Of a stretch of 12,253 bases of DNA, positions 1 through 7,258 are shown piece after piece. The stretch lies in assembly GCA_023415545.1 (NCBI GenBank), contig JAEZKJ010000168.1:1-12253 (forward strand), given 5' to 3'. The DNA comes from Bacteroidota bacterium (GTDB taxonomy: Bacteria > Bacteroidota > Bacteroidia > Bacteroidales > Bacteroidaceae). The notes beneath the pieces were generated by a model. That model saw nothing but the letters and a program-made list of their open reading frames with translations, did no database searches and was not told the origin of the DNA. Every line of letters starts with the position of its first letter. Position 1 is the stretch's first letter. A program made the position numbers and the translations under genes.

Positions 1-103
1 AGAGTTAATAGATATACTGAAAACAGAAAAACCTGAAGGCTACTTTATTTTGGTTAAAGGATCAAACAGTATGAAACTTAGTCAGTTAAAAGATTATTTA
101 TAA
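1..103 (+). CDS. murF: MurF C-terminal fragment (UDP-MurNAc-tripeptide--D-Ala-D-Ala ligase), partial
   Basis: Only the last 33 codons are present. The reading frame starts at base 2 and ends in TAA at 101-103. The tail contains ILVKGSNSMKL followed by a short helix-like end, which resembles the conserved ILVKGSRS end of MurF, the cytoplasmic ATP-dependent ligase that adds D-Ala-D-Ala to the peptidoglycan precursor. Most of the protein lies upstream of the window, so its catalytic domains cannot be checked. It faces the sigma factor gene tail to tail and is unlikely to share a transcript with the PUL. The call rests on one short motif; another Mur ligase is the main alternative. Confidence 0.72.
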   Translation, partial: ELIDILKTEKPEGYFILVKGSNSMKLSQLKDYL

Positions 104-152
104 ATCAGTACAATCTTTTTATAAATAAATTGTTTTTAAAATAAGTTATTTA

Positions 153-176
153 CAAATAAGTTGTTCCCCTTATTTG
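153..176 (+). repeat. Inverted repeat (8-bp stem) downstream of murF
   Basis: CAAATAAG at 153-160 pairs perfectly with CTTATTTG at 169-176 around an 8-base loop. The left arm, extended to TACAAATAAG (151-160), is also a perfect 10-base complement of CTTATTTGTA at 246-255, so two alternative pairings are possible. No strong U-tract follows, so a terminator role is uncertain. Confidence 0.4.
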
Positions 177-217
177 GTTGAAATGCCATAAGATGAACTA
201 AATTAAACACCTTTTTT

Positions 218-248
218 AAGCTGGTATAGATAAATTCTATATCAGCTT
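218..248 (+). terminator. Probable transcription terminator between convergent murF and sigma factor genes
   Basis: AAGCTGGTATAGA (218-230) and TCTATATCAGCTT (236-248) form a 13-bp stem with one G-U pair and the 5-base loop TAAAT. A moderately T-rich stretch follows on the plus strand. The position between two genes that end toward each other fits a terminator, possibly used from both sides. The minus-strand side lacks a U-tract, so termination there is less certain. Confidence 0.5.
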
Positions 249-316
249 ATTTGTATTAACTACTAGAGGCATTAAGTATTAGGTGGATAAGAATCACTTT
301 GTAACAATCAATATTA

Positions 317-871
317 CTATGGATCAATAGAGATTAAAATTATTATGTAGAATAGATCTTTCAACTCTTTTCTTAATAGTTCTAATGCTTTTTGTTTATA
401 TCTTCCAGCAGTTTTTATGCTAATATTCATTTCAAAAGCAATTTCCTCTCTAGTTTTGTTTCCAAAGAAACTTTCAATAAATACTTTTTTATAATTTGAA
501 GGAAGATGTTCTAATGCATCATAAAGCATTTTGTACATCTCTTCTTTGGTATATATGCTATCTGGGTCTGTTTCATAAATAGGTGTTTGTAATAAATTTT
601 GCTCAGCAAAATCCATTTGATGATTTAGGTGTTTTAAATAATTTATACATCTATTTTTAACACAAACCTTTATATATCCTATTATTGTTTTGTTATCTAT
701 ATCAAATGTATTAATATTTTCCCATAAAGATGCAAATGCTTCAGAAACAATATCCTGGCGTATATTAGGGTCATCTATATATCTTTTTGCATATATACAA
801 AATGGAGCATAATATTCTTCAAATAATCTTTTAAATATCTGTTCTTTATTTTGCTCTGTATTTAATATCAT
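317..871 (-). CDS. ECF-type RNA polymerase sigma factor (sigma-70 family) of the PUL
   Basis: The 184-residue protein has the two-domain layout and size of Bacteroidota ECF sigma factors. Sigma region 2 lies at about residues 12-80, including DIVSEAFASLWEN, the helix that contacts core polymerase and the -10 element. Region 4 lies at about 113-170, including LPSNYKKVFIESFFG and the helix-turn-helix TREEIAFEMNISIKTAGRYK. The ATG at 869-871 gives a normal N-terminus. The sigma factor should be held by the FecR-like anti-sigma factor encoded divergently from 1035, and released when the STN domain of the SusC protein signals substrate import. The usual arrangement in this phylum puts sigma and anti-sigma genes in the same direction; here they are back to back, so a shared control region lies between them. 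Family assignment is firm; the link to this PUL is inferred from position. Confidence 0.93.
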   Translation of the reverse strand: MILNTEQNKEQIFKRLFEEYYAPFCIYAKRYIDDPNIRQDIVSEAFASLWENINTFDIDNKTIIGYIKVCVKNRCINYLKHLNHQMDFAEQNLLQTPIYETDPDSIYTKEEMYKMLYDALEHLPSNYKKVFIESFFGNKTREEIAFEMNISIKTAGRYKQKALELLRKELKDLFYIIILISIDP

Positions 872-956
872 ATTGTAAATATTAATTTAAGGTGAACGTA
901 AAGTTATAAAAATCTTTATACTCCTTCATGTTATTGTCTAAAATTTTCATTATTTT

Positions 957-1006
957 AAAAAAAAATAAAAAAATAACTGTCCCTTTTATAAAACATAATT
1001 GTATTA
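957..1006 (+). promoter_or_regulatory. Candidate ECF-sigma promoter of the anti-sigma gene, with A-tract upstream
   Basis: A long A-rich run (about 957-976) resembling an UP element stands directly before TGTCCC (978-983). This is followed after 17 bases by GTATTA (1001-1006). The spacing fits -35/-10 elements of an ECF sigma factor and differs from the housekeeping Bacteroidota pattern TTTG/TAnnTTTG. Transcription would start near 1013, so the ATG at 1011 could not be the main start; this supports the ATG at 1035. Inference only; no start site is known. Confidence 0.4.
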
Positions 1007-1034
1007 TATTATGAAACGTCATAAATTGAATATA

Positions 1035-1955
1035 ATGGAAGAGAGCTCAAAAGATATATGGTTTAAAAAAGCAGAAGCTTTGGCAAAAGATATAAATGAG
1101 ATGGAAGATATTGATATCTCAAAGAGTCTTTTGCTAACACAAAAGAAGATAAGGAATAAAAGATTACAATCTAAATCAAATTTATTCATTCGCTATGCTG
1201 CGATTTTAACATTGCCTCTACTTATTTCCTCGATAGTATTGGGTTATATGGTTTTAAATAAGCCAGTAGAAGTAATACAATATGCTCAGGTGAAAGCATC
1301 GGCTGGGACAGTAATACGTTATGAGCTTCCTGACAAAAGTGTTGTTTGGCTTAATGCAGGTAGTATACTGAAATATCCTACAAAATTTAGTAAAGATAGG
1401 CGTGATGTTGAACTTGTTGGAGAAGCTTATTTTGAAGTTTCAGCTAATAAAAAACATCCTTTTTATGTTCACACATCGTGTGGAATGAATGTTTTTGCCT
1501 ATGGAACAAAGTTTAATGTTTCTGCATATAAAGATGATAAAGTAATAGAGACAGTTCTTGCTAATGGAAATGTTAATATTATTACCCCAAACAGGAAAGT
1601 TGCTGTGATGAATCCAGGAGAACAAATTACATTTGATAAAACAGCTAATAAATTTTCAAAAAAGGCAGTAGACGTTTATGAGAAAATCGCTTGGAAAGAG
1701 GGAAAAATGATATTTAGAGATGCGCCTTTAGAAATTATGTTAAAGAAATTGGCTCGTCATTTCAATGTAACTATTCAACTTAATAACAAGTATAATAGAA
1801 AATATAGATATAGAGCAACGTTTAAGAATGAGACATTGCCACAAATTCTTAATTACCTTGCAAAATCAGCATCATTAAAATGGAAAATTCAAGAATGTAA
1901 GCAAAATGATGATAATACGCTTACAGAAGAGAAAATCATAATTGATCTTTATTAA
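1035..1955 (+). CDS. FecR-family anti-sigma factor with DUF4974-like C-terminal domain
   Basis: This is an inner-membrane regulator that should bind the adjacent ECF sigma factor in the cytoplasm and receive a signal from the SusC STN domain in the periplasm. From ATG 1035 it has 306 residues. There is a charged cytoplasmic part (1-50), one membrane segment (about 54-74, AAILTLPLLISSIVLGY), a FecR domain (about 85-200, with LPDKSVVWLNAGS and VELVGEAYFEV), and a DUF4974-like end (about 218-305, with WKEGKMIFRDAPLEIMLKKL). In-frame alternatives are ATG 1011 (adds MKRHKLNI) and a TTG at 999. I chose 1035 because a promoter-like -10 lies at 1001-1006 and would start RNA close to 1013. The gene is followed after 161 bases by susC, in the same direction. 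Family call is strong; the exact start is not. Confidence 0.92.
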   Translation: MEESSKDIWFKKAEALAKDINEMEDIDISKSLLLTQKKIRNKRLQSKSNLFIRYAAILTLPLLISSIVLGYMVLNKPVEVIQYAQVKASAGTVIRYELPDKSVVWLNAGSILKYPTKFSKDRRDVELVGEAYFEVSANKKHPFYVHTSCGMNVFAYGTKFNVSAYKDDKVIETVLANGNVNIITPNRKVAVMNPGEQITFDKTANKFSKKAVDVYEKIAWKEGKMIFRDAPLEIMLKKLARHFNVTIQLNNKYNRKYRYRATFKNETLPQILNYLAKSASLKWKIQECKQNDDNTLTEEKIIIDLY

Positions 1956-2005
1956 TAAACTATTAAAAGAAATGCCTATGATATAAAACAGTAAAGAATA
2001 ATAAA

Positions 2006-2089
2006 ATGAAGGACACTGTTGCAGCAGCATCCTTCAAAATAGATTCTGGATTTCATATAGAATTATCCAGAAAAACCAAGTTCACTTAG
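2006..2089 (+). CDS. Possible upstream ORF / leader peptide before susC (27 codons)
   Basis: An ATG at 2006 opens a 27-codon frame ending in TAG at 2087-2089, 27 bases before the susC start. The product begins MKDTVAAASFKIDSG and ends in a basic stretch (SRKTKFT). It has no signal peptide and I recognise no family. It covers both hairpins of the leader (2007-2036 and 2044-2072) almost exactly, so its translation would open them. No clear ribosome binding site is visible, and an ORF of this length can occur by chance, so it may not be translated. Confidence 0.22.
   Translation: MKDTVAAASFKIDSGFHIELSRKTKFT
2007..2036 (+). promoter_or_regulatory. Hairpin 1 in the susC leader
   Basis: TGAAGGA (2007-2013) pairs with TCCTTCA (2030-2036). 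After a symmetric CA/CA internal loop, an inner CTGT/GCAG stem closes the tetraloop TGCA. The element is richer in GC than its surroundings. No U-tract follows, so it looks more like an RNA leader structure or protein-binding site than an intrinsic terminator. Confidence 0.45.
2044..2072 (+). promoter_or_regulatory. Hairpin 2 in the susC leader
   Basis: TTCTGGAT (2044-2051) pairs perfectly with ATCCAGAA (2065-2072). An inner TTC/GAA extension is separated by a two-base bulge, leaving the loop ATATA. It follows hairpin 1 by only seven bases, and an A-run rather than a U-run follows it. The susC start codon is 44 bases downstream. I found no recognisable promoter in 1956-2116, so susC may be read from the anti-sigma promoter, or from a promoter type I cannot see. 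Confidence 0.45.
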
Positions 2090-2116
2090 TAATAAACTTT
2101 AGTTAACCATAAAAGT

Positions 2117-5100
2117 ATGAAAAATAAACGAATATTTGAGACTAAAACCCTTAAATATACCTTAAATCTAAAATTTCCATTGTTTATGAGGATTAGCCTA
2201 GTACTTATTTTTGCGTCTGCAATGCAACTTTATGCAACAGATGGGTATTCGCAACGTACAAAAACATCACTAAAGATGGATAATGTTACCATTGAGCAGG
2301 TATTAAATAGTATAGAAAATAGCTCTGATTATGTTTTCTTGTATAATGACAATTGTGTCCCTACAAACAAAGTTGTTTCTGTACATAATTCTAAAGGTAA
2401 TATTAAAGAAATACTTGATGATACCTTTAAAGGCACAAATATATCTTATACAATAGTTGATAAACAAATTATTCTTTCATCACAAAATATTACTTCCACT
2501 CAACAAAGTTCAGGTTATAAAATAAAAGGAACTGTTACTACTGAAGATGGAGAGCCTATTATTGGAGCTACGATAAAGGTTGTAGGAACAGATGTTGGAA
2601 CAATTACAGATTTTAATGGAACTTTCTCTTTAAATGTTGATAAAAATGCACAAATTATCATTTCATATGTTGGCTATGAAACTAAACAAGTAAATGTTGG
2701 GGGCAATAAATCTTTGGCAATAGTACTTGTTGAAGACTCAGAGATACTTGATGAAGTAGTTGTAGTAGGTTATGGTACTCAGAAAAAAGCTGATTTGAGT
2801 TCTTCTATAGCCACTTTATCATCAAAAGAAATTGGTAAAATCCCTGAAGGTTTGCTAACTGGCCTCCAAAGTTCAGTTGCTGGTGTTCAAATAACAAATG
2901 GACGAATTCGCATAAGAGGTGTTGGTAGTATTAATGACACAGACCCTCTATATGTGGTTGATGGAATGATTGGAGGAGCTATTCCAGATGATAGCAATAT
3001 AGAAAGTGTTCAGATTTTAAAGGATGCAGCTTCTTGTGCAATATATGGAGCCAGAGGTGCAAATGGTGTAATCCTCATTAACACGAAAAGAGGTGTAGCT
3101 GGTAAAGTTAAAGTTGAATATAATGGTTATGCAGGTCTTAAAGAGATGCAACATAGCATCCCTTTGTTAAACGGACAAGATTTGGCGGAACTTATAAATG
3201 AATCATTATACAATGCCGATCCAACAAGAACTGATTATATGGATACATTATCTGATCCTGCGTCTATAGGTAAAGGTTATAATATGTTAGATGCACTTAA
3301 GCGTACAGGATTTTATCAGAAACATAATCTTTCTTTAAATGGAGGTTCTGAGAAAGCTCATTTTAGAATAAATGGTATATATGCTTCCGATAATTCTATT
3401 TTTATTAAAGATAAAAATCAGAGTTACGGCTTGCAATTTATTTCAGATTTTGAAAGAGGAAAGTTTAAGTTTGGTGAAACATTTACTATAAAAAGAAATA
3501 ATCACGATTGGAGTAACAAAAATGTTCTTACATCATTACAATGGTCTTCTACTCTTCCTTTTTATGATGCTTCACATCCAACAGGATTTATGGGTTCAGG
3601 AAATGGAACTACATGTGGTAATGCTTTAGCGGAAGCTCATCTAAATTGGAATAAAACACAGAATACATTGATAAATGGAAATGTATGGGCTACTTATGAC
3701 ATCATTCCTGGGCTAACATACAAAATTAATGTGGGTGTTGATTTCTATAACACTATGACACAAGCATATGATGGAGATTATGTAATTAATTATCAAACTC
3801 ATTCTCCTGATCAATATGATATTACAAGTATAAAATCAAACAGAAATCTTATTGAGAATACATTGACATTTGATAAGACTTTAGGTAAACACAATATAAA
3901 CGCTTTGGTCGGTTTTACTTCAGAACAGACGAAAAGATTAGGAGTTAGTGCTGGAGCAAGAGCTATGCCAAATGATCAGATTCTCTCTTTGGGAGCTACT
4001 CGTGATAATGATTCTAGAACAGTTGGATCATCCGAATTTGAGTCAGCAATGTTTTCAATTTTAGGTAGAGTAAACTATAGTTATGATAGTAAATATATGC
4101 TTACAGTGAATTTCCGTCGTGATGGCTCTTCCAATTTCAGTAAGTCAAATCGTTATGGAAATTTCCCCTCTTTTTCTGCTGCATGGAGAATCAGTAAGGA
4201 AAAATTTATGAGTAATATAAATTTTATTGATGATTTGAAATTAAGAGGTAGCTGGGGCGTATTAGGTAATTCAAATATCAACCCATATCAGTACCAGAAT
4301 ACAGTATCGTTTGATAAAATATGCTATTACATTAATGATAAGAGAATAACAGGTGGATTGCCAACAATTCCTTCAAATCCTGATGTGAAGTGGGAAAGTC
4401 AGTATACAACTGATTTAGGATTTGATCTTACCATGTTGGACAATCATTTTTCTGTAACTTTTGATTATTTCTATAAGAAGACTAAAGATATGTTAGTTGA
4501 GGTTCCAATATCATTTACTGCCGGTTATATGAATAGTTGTCCTGTTTTAAATGCCGGAAGCATTGAAAATAAAGGTGTTGAAATTGCTTTTACTTATAGA
4601 AATAGTTGGAAAAAGTTTGATTATTCTCTTTCTGCAAATTTGTCCACTGTAAAGAATAAAGTATTAGAACTTGGTGCTAAAAATGAAATCTTTGCTTCAA
4701 ATGAGATATCAAAGACTGTTGTTGGAAAGCCAATTGGAATGTTCTGGGGATATGTTACAGATGGGCTATATACCACACAAGCTCAATTAGATGCAGATAA
4801 AAAATTTGCTCCTTCAGCTCAACTTGGTGATATCCGCTTTAAGAATTTAAATGGAGATGACAAATTGAATGCAGATGACCAAGCATTTATCGGAAATCCT
4901 ATCCCAAAATTCAGTTATGGTTTGTCGGGTAATCTTAGCTATAATTCAAAAATAGGAACAATTGATATGTCTATGATATGGCAAGGTTCTTATGGGAATG
5001 ATATTTATAATAACTCAAGATATTATGGTGAAGGAATGTTTGGATATACTAACTGTTTTGAAACAACTCTTGATAGATATAGAGCCGAAGAGCTGGTATT

Positions 5101-5485
5101 TGTAAATCCTGTTTCTGGAAAAACAACTATTTATCCAAAGAATACAGATACTAACATGCCAAGAGCCGTATTTGGAGACCCAAATCAGAATTCAAGAAAA
5201 TCAGATAGATACGTTGAGGATGGATCATATATTCGATTGAAATCTCTAACATTGGGTTATACACTCCCAAGTTATATTACAAGGAAGATGAATGTTGAAA
5301 AACTCAAATTCTTCTTAGGAGGTAAGAATCTTTTAACTTTCACAGGATACTCTGGATTTGATCCTGAGGTTGGTGATCAAGAAGTGGGTAATAATCTTAC
5401 TAGAGGTATAGATGCTTCAACAACATGGGGATCTACGTTCCCAAATATTAGAGAGTATTATATTGGTTTAGAATTAGTATTTTAA
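2117..5485 (+). CDS. susC: SusC-like TonB-dependent outer-membrane transporter with STN signalling domain
   Basis: This protein imports glycan oligosaccharides across the outer membrane, using energy from TonB. Its 1,122 residues comprise a long signal peptide (cleavage probably near YSQ, residue 46), an STN domain (about 51-122), a carboxypeptidase-regulatory-like domain (about 136-205, KIKGTVTTEDGEPIIGATIK), the segment DEVVVVGYGTQKK (212-224), and a plug domain (about 225-328, with DPLYVVDG and ILKDAASCAIYGARGANGV). The rest is a beta-barrel ending in an aromatic residue, IGLELVF, as outer-membrane barrels do. The STN domain is absent from ordinary SusC proteins that pair with hybrid two-component or SusR regulators. 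Its presence here matches the FecR and sigma genes upstream and marks a transport-coupled sensor. susD begins 15 bases after the stop, so the two are co-transcribed. The symbol denotes the family; the glycan is unknown. Confidence 0.96.
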   Translation: MKNKRIFETKTLKYTLNLKFPLFMRISLVLIFASAMQLYATDGYSQRTKTSLKMDNVTIEQVLNSIENSSDYVFLYNDNCVPTNKVVSVHNSKGNIKEILDDTFKGTNISYTIVDKQIILSSQNITSTQQSSGYKIKGTVTTEDGEPIIGATIKVVGTDVGTITDFNGTFSLNVDKNAQIIISYVGYETKQVNVGGNKSLAIVLVEDSEILDEVVVVGYGTQKKADLSSSIATLSSKEIGKIPEGLLTGLQSSVAGVQITNGRIRIRGVGSINDTDPLYVVDGMIGGAIPDDSNIESVQILKDAASCAIYGARGANGVILINTKRGVAGKVKVEYNGYAGLKEMQHSIPLLNGQDLAELINESLYNADPTRTDYMDTLSDPASIGKGYNMLDALKRTGFYQKHNLSLNGGSEKAHFRINGIYASDNSIFIKDKNQSYGLQFISDFERGKFKFGETFTIKRNNHDWSNKNVLTSLQWSSTLPFYDASHPTGFMGSGNGTTCGNALAEAHLNWNKTQNTLINGNVWATYDIIPGLTYKINVGVDFYNTMTQAYDGDYVINYQTHSPDQYDITSIKSNRNLIENTLTFDKTLGKHNINALVGFTSEQTKRLGVSAGARAMPNDQILSLGATRDNDSRTVGSSEFESAMFSILGRVNYSYDSKYMLTVNFRRDGSSNFSKSNRYGNFPSFSAAWRISKEKFMSNINFIDDLKLRGSWGVLGNSNINPYQYQNTVSFDKICYYINDKRITGGLPTIPSNPDVKWESQYTTDLGFDLTMLDNHFSVTFDYFYKKTKDMLVEVPISFTAGYMNSCPVLNAGSIENKGVEIAFTYRNSWKKFDYSLSANLSTVKNKVLELGAKNEIFASNEISKTVVGKPIGMFWGYVTDGLYTTQAQLDADKKFAPSAQLGDIRFKNLNGDDKLNADDQAFIGNPIPKFSYGLSGNLSYNSKIGTIDMSMIWQGSYGNDIYNNSRYYGEGMFGYTNCFETTLDRYRAEELVFVNPVSGKTTIYPKNTDTNMPRAVFGDPNQNSRKSDRYVEDGSYIRLKSLTLGYTLPSYITRKMNVEKLKFFLGGKNLLTFTGYSGFDPEVGDQEVGNNLTRGIDASTTWGSTFPNIREYYIGLELVF

Positions 5486-5500
5486 AAACTGTATTTGAAT

Positions 5501-7120
5501 ATGAAAAAAATTATACAAAATATTTTGCTATTGATATTTACAGTTAATTTAATAGCTTGTGTTCCAGATATGGATTTAAATAATCCGGAACAGGTTTCTG
5601 TCGATACATACTATTTAAATGAAGAGCAATTAGAGGCGGCAATTATTCCAATATATCAGTCGTTGTTTGGCGTTTGTCAGGGAGGATATGCTGTAGGTGC
5701 CTTTAATAATCTTCTAGCTCCAGGTGATGATTTTGATGCAACGCCATCACAAACAATATTCCAGGATACTTATACCACTCCAGCTTATGATGGTACAATT
5801 TTAAATGCATGGAAAGACTTCTATTCGGGCGTTTATGCTTCAAATCTTGCAATAGAAAAAATAACTAGCTTTAGTGGAAATATATCTGAAGATGTAAAGA
5901 AAAGAATGTTAGGTGAAGCATATTTTCTTAGAGGACTTCATTATATGCATCTTTGTTTGATGTTTGGAGAAACTATACCATTAATAGATCATACAGCACA
6001 AAGTTCTGACGATTATTATAGTGGTAATTCGAAGCCAGGTGAGATATATAAATTGATTATTAATGATTTTAAGCAGGCTTCCGAATTACTTCCTCTTAGA
6101 AGTGTATTATATAAAAATGCAGATAACATTGGTAGAGCAACTAAGGGTTCAGCCCTAGCATATCTAGCTCGAGCATATATGTATCGTCCTATTTTAGAAA
6201 AGGGGCAAACTGCAGAATTTGCAAATGCAGAAGAAATACTTAAAGGGATTATCGATAGTAGGGAATATTCATTGGTTGACAATTTCCGTGCGAATTCAAT
6301 GGGAGGTGAACATGAAAATAATGCTGAGTCAATATTTGAGCTTCAACTCTTATTAGGTGCAGATTTTTTTGAGCAGTCTTATTCTTTGAGATGGCAAATG
6401 ATTGGATTGCCAACAGGAACAGGTAATGGATGGTGGAATATTGCTCCAAATGAAAAAACTCTTAATGAATTTGAAGAGGGTGATCCAAGAAAGTATATGT
6501 CATTGTGGTGTCCTGATGGTGCTCATTATACAGATATGAGTGGTAATGTTATTGATTGGGATCAGATGTATGCAAATTTACCTACTAAAACTAAACTTTA
6601 TGGTACAAGAAAATATTGTTTGGATTATCAAATCGGTAATATTGCCAACGAAAACAATGAAAGACTTATGAGATATGCAGATGTTTTACTAATGTATGCT
6701 GAGTGCTTAAGTGAGGCTGGTAAAGATAATTTATCTATTGATAATCCCGATGGACCAAAATATTGGATACAAAAGGTTCGTTCCAGAGCTAATAATGTTG
6801 TACCTAGCGAACAACCTCATTTGTGGTATCAGCATTCACCTGGTACAATACCTAATGTTGATGAGTTGCTAAATAGTGGTATTTCTATTAATGGAATTCC
6901 TATGAATAATATAAAGAATATAATTGCTCATGAACGTTATGTTGAATTTTTTGGTGAATATCTTCGTTATTTTGATTTATTACGTTGGGGTATGGCCGAT
7001 AATAAATGGCTCTCTTCTATTAAGGAGTTAGGCTGGACAGAAAGAGCAATGTACTATCCTTTCCCACAACAGGAATTGAATAATAATAAGAATCTTGTTG
7101 GTAATGATATGAATTATTAA
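5501..7120 (+). CDS. susD: SusD/RagB-family surface glycan-binding lipoprotein
   Basis: The 539-residue lipoprotein is the partner of the SusC transporter, closing over it on the cell surface and binding glycan. From ATG 5501 the signal peptide ends in the lipobox LIAC with Cys20. An acidic CVPDMD follows, consistent with surface export signals of this phylum. The N-terminal SusD-like region carries TPR-type helices (about 130-235, with RGLHYMHLCLMFGETIPLI). The C-terminal RagB/SusD region has RYADVLLMYAECLSEAGK, ERYVEFFGEYLRYFDLLRWG and the typical end MYYPFPQQELNNN. A TTG six bases upstream (5495) is also in frame, but it would put two extra residues before MKK and is unlikely to be the start. 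A strong hairpin follows the stop codon. Ligand residues cannot be read from sequence alone. Confidence 0.96.
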   Translation: MKKIIQNILLLIFTVNLIACVPDMDLNNPEQVSVDTYYLNEEQLEAAIIPIYQSLFGVCQGGYAVGAFNNLLAPGDDFDATPSQTIFQDTYTTPAYDGTILNAWKDFYSGVYASNLAIEKITSFSGNISEDVKKRMLGEAYFLRGLHYMHLCLMFGETIPLIDHTAQSSDDYYSGNSKPGEIYKLIINDFKQASELLPLRSVLYKNADNIGRATKGSALAYLARAYMYRPILEKGQTAEFANAEEILKGIIDSREYSLVDNFRANSMGGEHENNAESIFELQLLLGADFFEQSYSLRWQMIGLPTGTGNGWWNIAPNEKTLNEFEEGDPRKYMSLWCPDGAHYTDMSGNVIDWDQMYANLPTKTKLYGTRKYCLDYQIGNIANENNERLMRYADVLLMYAECLSEAGKDNLSIDNPDGPKYWIQKVRSRANNVVPSEQPHLWYQHSPGTIPNVDELLNSGISINGIPMNNIKNIIAHERYVEFFGEYLRYFDLLRWGMADNKWLSSIKELGWTERAMYYPFPQQELNNNKNLVGNDMNY

Positions 7121-7145
7121 TGCCATATAGAATAGTTTAAAAGTT

Positions 7146-7183
7146 TTTAAGAAGGTTAATTCAAAAGAATTAACCTTCTTAAA
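7146..7183 (+). terminator. Strong hairpin after susD (terminator or attenuator)
   Basis: TTTAAGAAGGTTAATTC (7146-7162) and its perfect complement (7167-7183) form a 17-bp stem with the loop AAAA. It starts 25 bases after the susD stop. The U-tract directly after it is poor (GTTCTGTG), so some read-through into the enzyme genes is likely. Such a structure would let susCD be made in excess of the enzymes, or would protect the susCD mRNA 3' end. Confidence 0.65.
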
Positions 7184-7198
7184 GTTCTGTGAACTTTA
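7180..7198 (+). terminator. Second, overlapping hairpin after susD
   Basis: TAAAGTTC (7180-7187) and GAACTTTA (7191-7198) form a perfect 8-bp stem with a TGT loop. TATTTTATTA follows, so it has a better T-rich tail than the larger hairpin before it. It shares bases 7180-7183 with that hairpin, so the two cannot both be fully paired. The esterase start codon is 60 bases downstream. Confidence 0.5.
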
Positions 7199-7258
7199 TA
7201 TTTTATTATAAAAATCCTATTTCCCTACTTGAAATATACAATTAAACAATTAATACAG

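Noticed and set aside
999..1034. TTG start at 999 and ATG start at 1011 for the anti-sigma gene
   Set aside because: They overlap the probable -10 element and transcription start; ATG 1035 gives a normal FecR N-terminus. ATG 1011 remains possible if the promoter lies further upstream.
6016..6449. Minus-strand ORFs inside susD, and similar antisense ORFs inside the anti-sigma, esterase and GH29 genes
   Set aside because: They lie wholly or mostly opposite well-supported genes and show no recognisable domain.
7229..7258. N-terminal extension of the esterase from a TTG codon
   Set aside because: It would place ten residues before a good signal peptide that begins at ATG 7259. The same reasoning rejects TTG 5495 for susD and TTG 9825 for GH43.
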